From Notospermus geniculatus (taxonomy: Eukaryota; Nemertea; Pilidiophora; Heteronemertea; Lineidae), in the NCBI GenBank assembly GCA_002633025.1, contig NMRB01000039.1, forward strand, positions 362,705 through 426,704: a stretch of 64,000 nucleotides of DNA, read 5' to 3'. Of the stretch, positions 32,257 through 45,399 are shown in pieces; position 1 is the first letter of the stretch, and each line of letters begins with the position of its first letter. The notes under the pieces were generated by a model that did not search any database, was not told where the DNA came from, and was given only the letters and a program-made list of their open reading frames with translations. Made by a program: the position numbers and the translations under genes.

Positions 32257-33173
32257 ATCTGAGTGTAGTTCGTCACGATGACCGTGTGGGAAATCATCTC
32301 TACTCCTGTCGTTTGCATTTCAAGTTTAACCGCACCACATAAAGCAATGTATTCAGTAGATACGCACCTCGATGATGCAATACCCTGAGAAGGAAAAGAG
32401 AGTCTGGCCACAAGCACACCCCGGGGAATTGCTGTCCTCACTGAGGCGAGCCCACGCGATTATGCTAGGAACGTACATGTTAGCGGTGACAAATGACCAG
32501 ATTTGCGGTTCCGAATACATTTGGACAGTCAAATCTGTAAATGGTTGGACGGAAGAACGGAGTAAACAACTCCAAATACTTTTCCGATAGTTTAGGCCAT
32601 TACGGCTGCCGGAGATGATTGATATGCAATGGTGAACTGCGATGACATGCGCTGGTAACTGCAACACTGTCGGATTATGGATATCACCAGATAAATGTAA
32701 AATAATAATGGAGACAAAAATATGTCGGGTTTAGCTGAAGCGATACCGATTTTACACAACTGAGTATATCAACTCCGTGACGGAGGAGAATGTGACCCGA
32801 AGTGAATGTGGTAATGGTGATTGAGCGATCGGAGATTAGCTGACAAGTGCTCGTGTTCTGTGCAGAAGCCTGGTTTGGAGTTTGATTCTTGATTGTTTGC
32901 ATGATTGTCAAGATCGATATGGCTTCCCCAGCCATGCTGGAGATGCTGGAATGTGTACAGCCAAGCTGATGTACGATGTGCCGGTTGCTGTGCCAGTGAT
33001 TTGCATTGTCTTCAAATTGCGAACAGAGTTTAAAGCTGACCTGCATGAACAACTGGAGATTCAAGCCATGAAAATGATTACCACGCCACGGTGGTGGTGG
33101 TCAAGAGAAGTACAAACGACCAAAAGGCACTTTCAAGTTATTGTCTGCAGAACATGATAGACTACCAGCCTAG

Positions 33174-33291
33174 TTGGTGGCACCACTGTATTTACCCCGA
33201 GTGTGGAGTCACATCGAGAGATGGCATAAGCAATCGCCATCTCTCGGTGTGTCTCCATTGAAATCCAGTTTGAATACAGTGGCGCCACCAA
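33174..33291. mobile_element. Hairpin element, 118 bp
   Basis: ttggtggcaccactgtatt pairs with aatacagtggcgccaccaa at the outside, and catcgagagatggc pairs with gccatctctcgg/tg at the inside. The stem is interrupted in the middle. Confidence 0.75.
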
Positions 33292-33741
33292 AATGCCAAA
33301 AGTCGCTCATGTTCTGGAGCTACTACGAAGGGCGTTTGCATATCTGTAGACAACCATACCGCGGCGATATGGTGTTTTCTTCATGCAGTTCAGCTTTAAG
33401 TGCATCTAAATAGACGCCCGTACGAAGATGGACACAACCCTGGCGTTTTCTAACACACATGACAATAACGCCGACGGGGTGTTAGAGCCATTACATTTTT
33501 ATAACAAATGACAAAGTTAACTCTAGACACAATATTCTACTGAAAAAAAATACCGCTCAATACCTTTTTATATTATCCGCATATTGATTATTGGTTCTGT
33601 TTTGTAATTTTGATCAATTTCAGATATCGATTCCTATACATCCTTAGGAATCTACCTTGCGGCGCATCCTTTAATAGAGGTAAACGTATAATTCAGAATT
33701 GATTACATATACGTCGTATGAGGACACTCACTCTCTACAAA

Positions 33742-33816
33742 ACCAGCAAAATTGGGTCATTATTGAATATATATTTACAAGTGAATATGTTTAAAAATGA
33801 CCCAATTTTCCTGGGG
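33742..33816. repeat. Small inverted repeat
   Basis: agcaaaattgggtcatt (about 33746-33762) and aatgacccaattttcct (about 33796-33812) pair around an AT-rich loop. Confidence 0.65.
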
Positions 33817-33875
33817 AACATTTTCATCTCCTACAAACACAAATGCAGGTTTGACTGCTCAAACATGGACTGTAG

Positions 33876-34033
33876 ATGAGTTTCACTAACAGCCATCTTG
33901 CCAAAATTAGGTCATCGATCACCATGGGAATTTTCTTCCAGAGTGACAGCTAATTGGTTCTCCCATCCCCAATGGGGGAAATCGCCATGATGATGACCTA
34001 ATTTTGGCAAGATGGCTGCTAACGAAACGCATC
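33876..34033. mobile_element. Foldback element, 158 bp
   Basis: gatgagtttcactaacagcc, followed by atcttgccaaaattaggtcatc, is mirrored by gatgacctaattttggcaag, then atggctgctaacgaaacgcatc. The inner parts (ccatgggaattt, aaatcgccatg) also pair loosely. Confidence 0.8.
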
Positions 34034-34039
34034 TGTGTT

Positions 34040-35480
34040 ATAATATACAACATACATATTGTTTTGAGCTTGGCTGATCACAGGTCAGAGAAGCTAGTCA
34101 ACCAATACAGATGTTCACTGACGTCCCTGTGTCAGTCAGTCAGTCTGTTATGGTGCGACATTTTGGAACCAAAAGGTTTGGACGTTGAGATCTAGTACAA
34201 AGGGGAACCCTCTTCGGGAATGTAGCTCAACTTCATTGACCTATCTTCTCACCACCAGGGGACATTTTAAAACGAATATCCAGTTCAGAGTTGATTTAAA
34301 TCAGAAAGTTTTGAATTGTGTATTTTGATTTTTGGTAAAAAGTTTCAGATTGTCCCCAGGGATTTTTCCCCATCAAAGAATTTTTCGTCCGCTGCTTTTC
34401 GATGATCACGTGATTAGGACACCTGTCATAGAACATGACGTCATCATGGAAATCTGCCGCCATTCTACGCAGCTGTGCGCTAACTTTTAAACGACAGGGA
34501 CCTGCCAGATTTGAAGAGATGTACATGTATCTAGTATACATATATTGAGTTGAAAATTATTCTTAATTTGCTAGCATTATGTCGAGGAATTAAAGACTCC
34601 TTCAAAACAAATTATCGGTAGGAATGTTTGTATTGCTTACGGTTACTTGCGCGATGCATGCAGAAATTCAAATTTCATCAGCCTTTGATCACACTATCTA
34701 TTTTTAAACCGTCGATGGAGTACAGATACAGCAGGTTCACGCCTCAACACATAAATATATACATGTACATTGAATTTCATCATGGAGTTATATATACCGA
34801 TCAAAGAACAGCTCTGACGTGATAGATAATTTAGTACTAATCAGTTTAACTTCCGTATCGACGGCTGGTTATCAACAGCTATCACCCGGGGGAATTCCTG
34901 ACGGGAACTGATGGTGGATACATGTGAACATTACCTGACCATCGACAGCTGTTGAGCGTCAGCGCTATCTGTCATTGGGCAGTGGAACCAGACTAGCTCT
35001 ATGACTGCTGTCGTAGGCTAGGTAACCACCAGCCAATTACCCAATCATAACGGCCATCCATACGAAATTAAACTGATTAGTTTTCATGCTTTAAAAATGA
35101 TTAAAGGGCCGTACCCCTCAAAACCCTATTCTGGAATTCGGTTCATTCATTATGTTTTGCGCACTGGAACACAAGAAAACCAATCCGCTACTCTTTTTCC
35201 TAACAATGTACCGACCCAGTTTTCAATCAATCGACACAGAAGAGATAAGAAAGACAGCCCTCATGAGAATTTGAAACTTGGTAACTTTTTCTGAGAAAGG
35301 CTTTCCTTTTAATCCAAATTTCGCGTAAGAATTATTTTAACTGACAATTCTCTTACATAGTAGGCCCCTGGGAACTCTCTGCATATTGAAACAAGGAAAA
35401 CGAAATCTGATTCATGTCGATGGTATTGGCCCCTTAAGGTCAGGTTAAATGTACGATGTAAGCTATAAGATGAAATGTAC
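34040..35480. other. No gene recognised
   Basis: No splice-bounded exon with a family signature found. gtcagtcagtcagtctg at 34131-34147 is a short tandem. Confidence 0.35.
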
Positions 35481-35483
35481 AAT

Positions 35484-35700
35484 AAAATCGCAGTTGTGAA
35501 GTCTGCCATTTCCGGGGTATTAAAAGATTCCCCTGTCGGTGACGTAAGGTTGAGTTTACATCGAGGCACACGCAACACGAACACGCAGGCGAACAATGGC
35601 TTCACAAAGGATTCATCCCCATGAAACCTTTGTTCGCCTGCGTGTTCGTGTCGCGTGTGCCTCGATGTAAACTCAGCCTTACAACTGCGATTTTGGTGTA
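35484..35700. mobile_element. Nested elements: outer AAAATCGCAGTTGT ends, inner 139-bp hairpin
   Basis: The outer ends are aaaatcgcagttgtgaag (35484) and ccttacaactgcgatttt (35677-35694). Inside, 35544-35682 is a near-perfect hairpin with arms of about 52 bp (gtaaggttgagtttacatcg... and complement). Outer-end words also border the blocks at 23533-23790 and 47040-47175. Confidence 0.75.
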
Positions 35701-36184
35701 TTTTGGGTATCTCACTGCTTGTCGATCGCAATCCTGTACACCTGAACTTGTTATGTCTGGGAAAGGTGTATTCAGTGCACAGGATGTTCTATTATGGGTA
35801 GTGAACTGACTTCTCCGTTCGTTTCTCCTCAGACAACAACACAATAAATTATAACCTGAAAATAACGCTACATGACGCTGAAATTCTTATTCAATGACTC
35901 AAATACGGTTGTCTATAAATTGTGAAGTATAAAAATTTGTAAATATTCCGCCCAATAAAGTTTGCGACAAATTTGGAGTCACCCCCCCCCCCAAAAAAAA
36001 ACTTCAATGGTAACGCCTCCGGTTAATCAGTTGGTAATTTAGTGTATTGAACTTATCGGTATGGCTTCGACTAAAGCACGGCAAACATTCTCGCCAGAAG
36101 GCATTGGTTTCCATCACGTTCGTATTGCACAAGTTCAGAACATCACAAGGTCTACGAGTCGACAGTTTCGACTTCACTGACCTG

Positions 36185-36235
36185 TAGAAAACCCCAATCC
36201 GACCCCAACCCTAACCCTAACCCCAATCCGACACA
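36185..36235. repeat. Short telomere-like (CCCTAA) tract
   Basis: ccaaccctaaccctaacccc, with aatccgac on each side, contains two to three cccta(a) units. It is too short to call an interstitial telomere. Confidence 0.4.
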
Positions 36236-38255
36236 CCATCCCCAAGTACCTCATGTGACAGACGCCATGCATGCCAGGATACTTGAACAAGGAAGCAGCG
36301 AGACCTGCCCCTCAAACACTTGAAGATTTTCACGCAAGTGAAGAAGATCCCGAAGAAGATGTTCTTCAAAGGTCAAGCTGCAAACAAAGATTCTACTCGA
36401 TCAGTTTCTGGGACTCCAAAGTATGCAGATTGCGCAAAAACGGTTCCGAAGCGGCACATCAATCGTTTTTCTCAATGAGATAACGTTTCGCCAGGTTTTT
36501 AAACGTTTAGAAGCCCAGCTAGATGATGATGTCGGTTTTTGACATTCTGCCATTTCCTTTAAAATCTTAGCAACAGGAAATTACCCCCACCAGAGCAGTC
36601 TCGAGCAACATCTACCCAGTTTTCCTGCCTCAGAAACGTACTCCTGACCAGTTAGTAACTTCACATAAATGCACATGACATAGGTGTGGAGCCCTACATC
36701 GGCTCTCGGTCGAGGGTAGTACTCAGTTTGCGAAGTTGTCCGAATGTACTCTACTGCGTCACACAAAACCACATTGAGCGCCAGCAAATGTTGGAGCCTT
36801 TCCTCAGAACTGTGTGGTCGACATCAATTACCAAAAATACATCGACTATCAAGATGTAGAGGATTCCATCGATTTCGCCCATGTTGTGGGGAAAACCAAA
36901 ATTTGTTTACTTTTGGAATCTATACCCAGAAACTTATCCACTTTAGCCACAGAAAAAAGCAGTCTTACATGATAGTAAAAAACATCTTACTTGGAACAAA
37001 ACAAAATTTCGCATTCTTGCTCAGCGGATTGCTTCGGGTGTACCAGGAAGTACATTTCGTAGGAAGCGATATTGTTCCGCGTGACTGGAGTGTTCTGCTA
37101 AATATCTACCTCTTCCATCCTATCTTTGGCAAAATGTTCTGTGCAGTGCTTTACATTACTTCCTTTCCAATATGTGTGGGAGTTAGTTGAGATTAATGTT
37201 CTCTATACTAGCGGTGCAAATGGCAGGCGTACGCTGTGGAAGGCGATCCGTGCTTCGGACGGAATGCTGATTATTCAAAAAGTTGGCAATATCCAGCTGT
37301 CGTTCTGATAAACCTCTTATTATGGTTCGCACCTGCCTCTTCATAGGTATAATAATTTGCGAAAAACGTCATTTGGTGCATGATTTGGTTCTACAATGCA
37401 ACAGCCAACTCGCAAGTTGACCCCGTTTAAAAAATGGAACGGTGGTCACCGTTTCTTGGTTGCCACGCAGTTTGAACAAGTCATCGTGGTTTTTTTTTCA
37501 GTTAGTTGGCTACTACTGCAATGCCCGGTTCACGTTGATTTCTAAACCTCCCTATTATCAGTACTTTGAAACGAATACGTGACCACGGTGATCACCCCCA
37601 CGGTCGTTGTCAGTCTAAATCATATTTTAGTACGCGATATCACAGGGCTTAAACGGCCCATATTCTTTTGTAAATGCGGTAGGTAGTTCGGTGATGAGAG
37701 GTAATTATGTAACACACTCTTCTCCTGAAAGAGCTCGAAAATAGTACCGGTACGAAAACCTGACCATGTACGCCGTGTACCGGTATAACCACTGCGTTCT
37801 TGAAACCACTTAGCTCTGAAACAAATGCCTTAATTTCTCAATAGCAAAAGGTCAAATACTTGAACATACCTACTGAACTATGTAATGGATGCTATCTTTC
37901 TCTAAAGTGCACGCTGGGAGTGGGAGGCCCGAATCAGGTAGGCATTTATTTTTACTCTGAATATTTCGAAGAGAATCACCTGCTTCTTATTCTGCAGCTA
38001 CCAAATATTTTGCTTATAAAAAGGACGGGGAATACGAATTTGGTGGAGAAATTTAAGAAGAGGAGTGCACCGCAGATGCATTGGTTATGATCAAATTACC
38101 GTATCTCCTCCATACATGTACATACGATGATGTACAGCTCTGGTAAAAATTATTCCACGACCTTCTCTCTAATTTCTACTCTATTTCTTTTACATAAGTC
38201 CCACAAAAAACTTCTACTTGCCCTTATGCCACTGGTGAAGGTTGAGAAAGTTGAA
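36236..38255. other. No gene recognised
   Basis: Frames of up to 148 codons occur (for example 36744-37190) but lack recognised domains and are not bounded by consistent splice sites. A c10a10 tract lies just before this stretch at 35980-36000. Confidence 0.35.
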
Positions 38256-38259
38256 CCAA

Positions 38260-38630
38260 CACAAAATGAAATGGTCCATGGACCGTGTGCTCACCTGGGT
38301 GAATGTACCAGAAGAACGAACAACAAGTGTCCAATTGATATATTCCAGGGAAACATCAAACAAACCAGGTTAGAACAATCTTTGTGGTATTGTTCATAAG
38401 ATATGAGCCAAAGTACATTTTCAATATGGACGACTGGCGGCCATATGTGAAGTCCTGTCCGGCTGAAATTTGCTCCATTTATACATGTCTAGGGTACCTG
38501 GATCACTGCCCCAGGTAAAACACATTCTCGCTGCTGTAGTTTAGGTGACATGAGCCAAAGACCCTTTTTCAATATGGCGACCTGGCGGCCATATTTGAAG
38601 TGCGTCTTTTCATTTCCTTCCATTCCGTCA
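38260..38630. repeat. Fragment of the ggtccatggacc/ctggcggccat repeat
   Basis: aaaatgaaatggtccatgga...gctcacctgggtgaa (38265-38305) and two ctggcggccatat blocks (38428-38445 and 38580-38596) match the longer copy at 55213-56122. Confidence 0.7.
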
Positions 38631-38639
38631 AAAATAGCC

Positions 38640-39790
38640 GTCCCAGGGAATATCTACCCTGTTATTCGTATACATTTGGTGTGAATTAGTGTTCTCACAG
38701 GTGATGGAATGGATGTATAGTAAAGAGCAACAGCAAAACGATTGCTGGAAGCTTGCAGAAAATTTTTATTTTCTTCAACGTATCCCAGTCAAACAACACA
38801 ACTAATAGTGAAATTCCCGTCGGTTTTATGTGTTTGTAATTGGAACAGTGTGTGCTACGACTAAAAGTACGGTTTTCTTGGCAACTTCCTTGTTTACAAG
38901 GAAGTTGCTGTAACGTTTTGAGTGAATTGTTAAGTAGTGCAAATTTTTGGGTGAGACGTACGTTGGCTTTCCTTTGAGTATTTCGTTTTTTCACCACCGA
39001 CATTAATCTTCTGAGAAAGAAGCTACATTTTCCCAGGGCACACATTCATATTTAGACTTTCAGTGTATCTGTGTCAGTGAACATGCCTACACGTAATTTC
39101 AGACCAGTTACTCTATGCTTTTTTGAGTGAATGTAGAGGTAATGTAATTGTATTCAGGTAGAATGCCATGCGTTCACGACATTCCTGCAGCGTAAAGGCG
39201 CTCCTTGCACGCGGAGCGAGTAACTATTTCTCACACGAGTTGGCTCTCAATGGGCAATTCACCATTCATATCATTGTTGCTTCCTACGACTTTTATACGC
39301 CATACCAGGAGGAAATAATCTAGGAGGACCCTACTCCTGAAGTAGGCTCTCAGCACTCAAAACGAGTTTTTGAAATAAATATACCACATTTTGCATTGCA
39401 GTGTTTTTCATCATCAATTTAACTGATTTTAACATCATTAGGACCAACATTCCGTGAATGTTAACTCACGGGTTGCCTAGTTGCCCATAGAGACTCTCTA
39501 TAGGTAACTCATCCGTAGAAAACAGACAAGGAAAATTGTACGTGTTGCAGCATTAAGCCGACTCAGTCAAACATGGTTTTCGGCGGGTATGTCCCTGACA
39601 TGAAAGAGCACTTTTTTCTCATATTTTACCAAAGTAATTAGATAGAACTGGCTGATGACACTGAACAAATCCATCCATCCTATGTTACAGACGGCCACCT
39701 CATGCGTATCGGCCAATTAAATTGACGCCGGATTATCCTGAGGCACGACATTTCATTGATGATGAAGCTAGTACATTCATAGCAGTCATA
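38640..39790. other. No gene recognised
   Basis: 39185-39260 contains ggcgctcc...cacacgagttggctctcaatgggcaattcac, related to the repeat at 29031-29172. A short palindrome of about 28 bp, aacttccttgtttacaaggaagtt, lies at about 38881-38906. No coding exon was recognised. Confidence 0.4.
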
Positions 39791-39796
39791 AGGGTA

Positions 39797-39897
39797 GCCG
39801 CACACAGAAGAATAAAGCTCAACCGTGTTTGGCGCAGCAATGTTCGAGTCGTAAATCTGCTACGCCAACGGCTGAGCCTTATTCTCCTGTGTGCGGC
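39797..39897. mobile_element. 101-bp Tc1/mariner-like MITE
   Basis: gccgcacacagaagaataaa and its mirrored end ttattctcctgtgtgcggc are flanked by TA on both sides (39795-39796 and 39898-39899). Arms of about 42 bp fold around a short loop. Terminal words resemble repeat family E (cgcacacag). Confidence 0.85.
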
Positions 39898-40506
39898 TAG
39901 CTCAAATGTGCACTCCATTCCTATTTTACAACCATGTGATATTCTACAAACAGACTGTCGACAACCGTTTTTTTCCTCAGTGATTCGACTTAACCGGTTA
40001 ATACAGAGTCAATAAGCACTTCAATATTTGCAATCAGCTGATGCCTTGGAACCATCGTTCAGATCAGATGTATTTCCTTGTATTGGCGGCTCACTCAGGT
40101 AGAGGTCGAATGAACAACAAGTCTGCAACAGACATTTACACGATCGACGTGTGAGGTATTTAGGATTCCAAACCGTAACTTGGTCAATTCTGACAGGAAA
40201 ACCTCGTAACTCAGGAACATCATCGACAGGTTAACACATATAAAGTGATCGTTTCATTGATACAACAGAAGTTCTTGGTATCCCCGTTCTGAAGTTATTA
40301 ACAAAGACATGGCAGTAAACCTGCCTAATCAGCAATTGGTTTGTGATAAAACCCAGAACAACATATACCAAAATGAAATGATGAGATAAAATGTTGGAAA
40401 CATTTAACGGGAAACTGGGAGATTTCGACAATAGGCTTATGCTCTAAGTAGAAACAATCAGTGGTTCATTCAGTTGAGTCTGTTGTTGACTGAAAACGCT
40501 CTGATT

Positions 40507-40689
40507 CTATTCATCGTATCCATGACGTAACTCCGACAGTGTCCGCCATTGCTGACGTCGCAAGGGTGGTGGGCAAATGACGGGGTGGTGGGCAAAATTC
40601 ATTGCTTTGCTGAAGAAGCTGGTGGGCAAAACGCGCAACGTCACAACGTCATGTAGGCCTGGATACGACGTCATGGATACGATGAATAG
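40507..40689. mobile_element. 183-bp element with 22-bp perfect TIRs
   Basis: ctattcatcgtatccatgac+gt and its exact complement bound the element. The interior has a ggtggtgggcaaa word twice and is not palindromic. Non-autonomous. Confidence 0.8.
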
Positions 40690-41312
40690 TCTGTCAGATG
40701 CAGAGCAAAACAATTATGACTTCGATGTATTGCGTGGATGTAACCATACAGTGATAATAAGCCGTTCTTCACGACATGCTGAGTGTGGTGAAACACCTCG
40801 TCACGATGACGTAAATTGATGGGTTACTTGGGAAATGGTTTGTCGCAACAAAGGTTGAGAATATACGTTTGGTGGCCTGTTGAAGGGTCTTATCGCAAAA
40901 GAACATCCTCTAACCATGTCAACTGAATAAGCAGCCTATTATCTAGGGGGAAAAACTTGGTGGCATAGGCCATGCACTCGCTGTGTTAGGCGCACACAGA
41001 CGAATGACGCATATTGAAGTCACGTGACTTAAAGACACTATGCGACAGTTTTAACCCAACTACTTTCAAGACCAATCCCCTATAAGTATACATATACATA
41101 TTGAGCACTGCTGCACTTTAAACAACAGTTTACCTGGTTCAGATTGACTACTCGTTGACCTTTGTCTTTAACCAACATTCCTCCTCTTCGTGATTGGCAA
41201 TTTTTTGCAATATTTACAAGGTATATTTTGAACTAACTGGCTTCTCACTTGCTTTATTCGTACCACGTGGTGTTCTTCTTGTTTATCTCTCGAAACTCCC
41301 AAGAATAGCTAA

Positions 41313-41645
41313 ATCTAGGCGCACACAGGCGAATAAAGGTGCCCACAGGTCGACATTGCGTCTTGAAGCAACTCGACGGATCCGTCGCAGATCAAAAAAC
41401 AACGCGCAGGTCGACATTGAGAGGAACTCGGAGTAACTGGCAGTTAAATGTACCTCGAACAACACGCTCAACTAGCGCGCTCAGGTCGACAAAATCGGCA
41501 ACTGATCAGTCACTCCGAGTTGCTTCCATCGCCGGAAAGCTAGTTGCCGCGAGTTGCTTCAATGCTCAGCTGATTGGCACAGCGTTATTTTGAATGGCAC
41601 ACTAGCCACAAACTTTGCAGTGGGCGCCTAACGGCATCCGTGGCT
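41313..41645. mobile_element. Repeat family E, copy 2
   Basis: Begins ctaggcgcacacaggcgaat and ends in gtgggcgcctaacggcatcc, with gcacagcgttattttgaatg shared with 23284-23475. The interior has repeated gcaggtcgacattg and inverted actcggagtaact/agtcactccgagt words. Confidence 0.6.
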
Positions 41646-42075
41646 GAATCAGATTGACAGATCGTGAGTAGTTTCGGACTAACACCCAGGGGTTATGACA
41701 CCTCCCCCACCCCACCCTCAGGGATAGACGAAGGGGAGGCTATTGATTAGCTTGGGGCATAAGAAAGGCAATAAAGCCAAGAGAAGTGAGCGAATCAAAG
41801 GGTGTTGTATGTCAGTCTTGTGATGTTCACCAACGGCGATCAATTGATAATTTGTTTTTGCTCTCCTACATGTACATAGATTGGCCAATAATCCATAGGT
41901 CAGCTGAGGGCAAAGCCCTTGGGCCTCTTGTAAGTAACATTCTTCAAGGTTTAGAGTACATTGTATACATGCCTAAAGGAACCAAATCGATTTGCACTTT
42001 CCACTTTGCACCGAGCAAACTGGATCAAAAATTTTTTAAAAAGTACCAACTTATAATTGACCATTTCCTGATTTC

Positions 42076-42952
42076 GGCAAGTTTTTTAATCATTAAGCAT
42101 ATTTTATTTAGGAAGATCCAAAAATACAGAATAGCACCAAATTGACAAACAAAATGATAATAAGCAAGAAGTCAATCTCCAGAATTCACGAATTTTCGAC
42201 CCCAACCGGCGTCTTTTTCAAGTGGAACTTTACAATAAAAGACTCTAGAAAAGACTTTTGTTTAGGAAGAAATGACTAGGCGAGCCTAACCTTAAAATTT
42301 CTTCTCAGTATCTTTAATGGGTTTAATTGAAGTTCTTTTGGGTGCACTCGTAAATTCTTTTGAGCAGAGACTCGACTTACTCAACTCAATCCGTCAACGT
42401 CTTAACTGACATCATTAAGAGCCACCATTCCAGCTGATTACTTCGTAGACAGTTAATTAAATTAAAACCATGGCTATAAATATTCATTTAAACACCTTTT
42501 GATTATGGATATCATATTTCAGAAATGATAGAACATCAAGGACCATCGATCTGCGCGTCACGCCAAAGGAAATGTCAGAGTTGAGAGAGGTAGACTATTA
42601 ATTAGTGTGCTGTATCGGAATAGCGTGATAATTTGTGAAGGCACGCAAAAGATGAATTACTACTCAGCTGTGAGTAGGGAAAAAAATACATATTTTGGAT
42701 TCGACTTGAGTGCAGTTTTTTAAAGGCAGTCAGGGCCTACCACTGGTGATGTGGAAACATACACATCAAAATCGCAGAACTTTTGTCAGGTCAGAGACCT
42801 GGCTTTGCCACTGGGATCTATCTCTTCCAACATTATCATAAAGGCGTCAGCGTCAGGACTTCGCTTCAGTGCTAGGTCCCCTTCTGATTTAGGCCTAGTC
42901 GGTCGGCAAACACACTGAGGCCAATGTGGAAAATTCCCAATAAGAAAGAACG
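42076..42952. repeat. Duplicated segment, copy 1, ending at N
   Basis: ggcaagttttttaatcatta onward matches 42954-43674 closely. Copy 1 contains about 150 bp (roughly 42111-42260) bordered by ggaaga that copy 2 lacks. The N at 42953 separates the two copies. Confidence 0.9.
42795..42880 (-). pseudogene. Short coding remnant (SPDADAFMIMLEEIDP)
   Basis: On the minus strand the frame reads RSPDADAFMIMLEEIDPSGK before a stop. A similar peptide, SPDTDAFDMIMLEELDP, is encoded on the plus strand near 23740-23790. In copy 2 (about 43530-43600) a one-base insertion breaks the frame. The family is unrecognised. Confidence 0.4.
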
Positions 42953-42953
42953 N

Positions 42954-43674
42954 GGCAAGTTTTTTAATCATTAAGCATATTTTATTCAGGAAGAAATGAC
43001 TAGGCGAGCCTAACCTTAAAATTTCTTCTCAGTATCTTTAATGGGTTTAATTGAAGTTCTTTTGGGTGCACTCGTAAATTCTTCTGAGCAAAGACTCGAC
43101 TTACTCAACTCAATCCGTCAACGTCTTAACTGACATCATTAAGAGCCACCATTCCAGCTGATTACTTCGTAGACAGTTAATTAAATTAAAACCATGGCTA
43201 TAAATATTCATTTAAACACCTTTTGATTATGGATATCATATTTCAGAAATGATAGAACATCAAGGACCATCGATCTGCGCGTCACGCCAAAGGAAATGTC
43301 AGAGTTGAGAGAGGTAGACTATTAATTAGTGTGCTGTATCGGAATAGCGTGATAATTTGTGAAGGCACGCAAAAGATGAATTACTACTCAGCTGTGAGTA
43401 GGGAAAAAATACATATTTTGGATTCGACTTGAGTGCAGTTTTTAAAGGCAGTCAGGGCCTACCACTGGTGATGTGGAAACATACACATCAAAATCGCAGA
43501 ACTTTTGTCAGGTCAGAGACCTGGCTTTGCCACTGGGATCTATCTCTTCCAACATTATCATAAAGGCGTCAAGTGTCAGGACTTCGCTTCAGTGCTAGGT
43601 CCCCTTCTGATTTAGGCCTAGTCGGTCGGCAAACACACTGGGGCCAATGTGGATGATTCCCAATAAGAAAGAAC
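42954..43674. repeat. Duplicated segment, copy 2
   Basis: Near-identical to 42076-42952 minus the internal 150-bp block. It continues into unique sequence at 43675, where a short tandem (gctgccatgaacaaaatacg, twice) lies at 43681-43728. Confidence 0.9.
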
Positions 43675-43729
43675 GAAAACGCTGCCATGAACAAAATACG
43701 AAAAATCGCTGCCATGAACAAAATACGAA

Positions 43730-44940
43730 AAATCAATCACATAAAATTACTTAGCCTACAACTGCGACATATCAAGCGCAATAGCACTTGGTTAAGAAAA
43801 ATCCTACATGTACATTTCCCCCAACAAAACTTTTCCAAAACCCCAGCAACGCCATTTCGACATCCCGAAAATTCGCCTCAAGAAGTTTTCAGAACACTGA
43901 ATCTCAATTGCGTGTCTAAGAAACAATTGGTAATTATCGAAAACCGGAGCCCTACCTTGATTCTCCAGATGTATTTCTTCAGTTATCCGTTCACTTGTGA
44001 ACTGTTGAAGCGGAAGCAACACGCGTACTGTCTACAAGCCAGACAAACGAACCGAGAACAGAAACTGGAGGTAACATCAATCTTTTAACCATCATTAAAG
44101 ATATTGTTCCTTTGCCTTTATCCAAAAGATAATTCCTAATTTTTGTTGGTGGAAACGTTACATTTACGTCCAATCAGCATCTGGTAGAAATTCGCTGCAT
44201 GGTTTTGCCGATTGTTACTTTGGAGACGTGGGCGTCTCCACGTGTTCATCAGAGCTATTTTGTCATCGACAGCCGAGAACTGATTGAGCGCGTATCTCAT
44301 CGACAGGAAATGTTATGCTATAGGCTATTCCTAATTCACACAGTTCATCAAGTGCTCGGTAATTTTCAAAATGAGAACCGCTGGCATCACCAATAGAAGC
44401 TACCCGGATAGCCTCCTGTGGTAGGGAGTAAAAAGGCGCTCGTAAAAAGAACTCGTCCTAAAGTCACCCGTAAAAAAGACACTCCTGTCGGTGGCAAAAA
44501 GGCATTGGATTGATACGAGCAGTTGACGTATTAATTTGCGAAAGCAATAACTGGAAACATAACATTTTAAGCTACACAAATTGGCATTTCATTTACTACT
44601 TGCTTGGTGTCTTCTTTCTTCTTGAAAGTAGTGCGATTTTTTGGGGGGGGGCACCCTACATGTACTTAGTAAGCACAACCCCACCCCATTGCTAATGTCT
44701 GAATTCCATCCAACAACCTGTCAGTGTGTTTGAGAAAATAATCAAGGGTGCTCCAGTTAGGCCTAAGACCACAGCACTGGATTGTATACCTGACATGCCT
44801 GGATCCCTGAAGATACCATCCCGCCCATCCTACACCTCACCTAGCTGAAATGATAAACGAGTCTCATAGTAGTAGTGTTTTTCCTAATGATATGAATCTC
44901 GCCATTATCAGTCCAATTTTGAAAAAAATCAAGGTGCTGA
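43730..44940. other. No gene recognised
   Basis: A 133-codon frame (43687-44088) has no recognised domain. ggagacgtgggcgtctcc near 44211 is a small palindrome. Nothing else was supported. Confidence 0.35.
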
Positions 44941-44944
44941 TGAG

Positions 44945-45391
44945 TATGGCGCGTATTTCCCGCAAAAACCTAAAACGACTTATATTCTATGTATACGTAG
45001 GCTTGTATCTAAACTACGGGTATTTTAACATCCGACGTTGCTACTAGCGGTGTATATACGCTCAAAACACTGGCCACGATGATGCAACGACCGTGCTGAT
45101 AACATCAGAGGCGTGCTCACAAGGAGCTTACATATGTTCTCGACAGATGGCAGCAGCACTCAGAATGGGTGCTGACATCTGTCGGAAATATATGTAAGCT
45201 CCTTGTGAGCACGCCTCTTATGTTATCAGCACGGTCGTTGCATCATCGTGGCCAGTGTAGACCTATAGAGCGTATATACACCGCTACAGTAGCAACGTCG
45301 GATGTTAAAGTACCGGTAGTCCTAGATACAAGCCTACTTATGTACATAGAATATAATTCTTTTTAGGTTTTTGCGGGAAATACGCGCCATA
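44945..45391. mobile_element. 447-bp foldback transposon with 6-bp target duplication
   Basis: Starts tatggcgcgtatttcccgca and ends with its complement. GATGAG is repeated exactly on both flanks (44939-44944 and 45392-45397). The arms of about 200 bp are imperfect reverse complements over their whole length, with the best-paired core at 45070-45250. No coding capacity. Confidence 0.92.
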
Positions 45392-45399
45392 GATGAGCC

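Noticed and set aside
36185-36235. Interstitial telomere
   Set aside because: Only two to three CCCTAA units, expected by chance or as a minor microsatellite.
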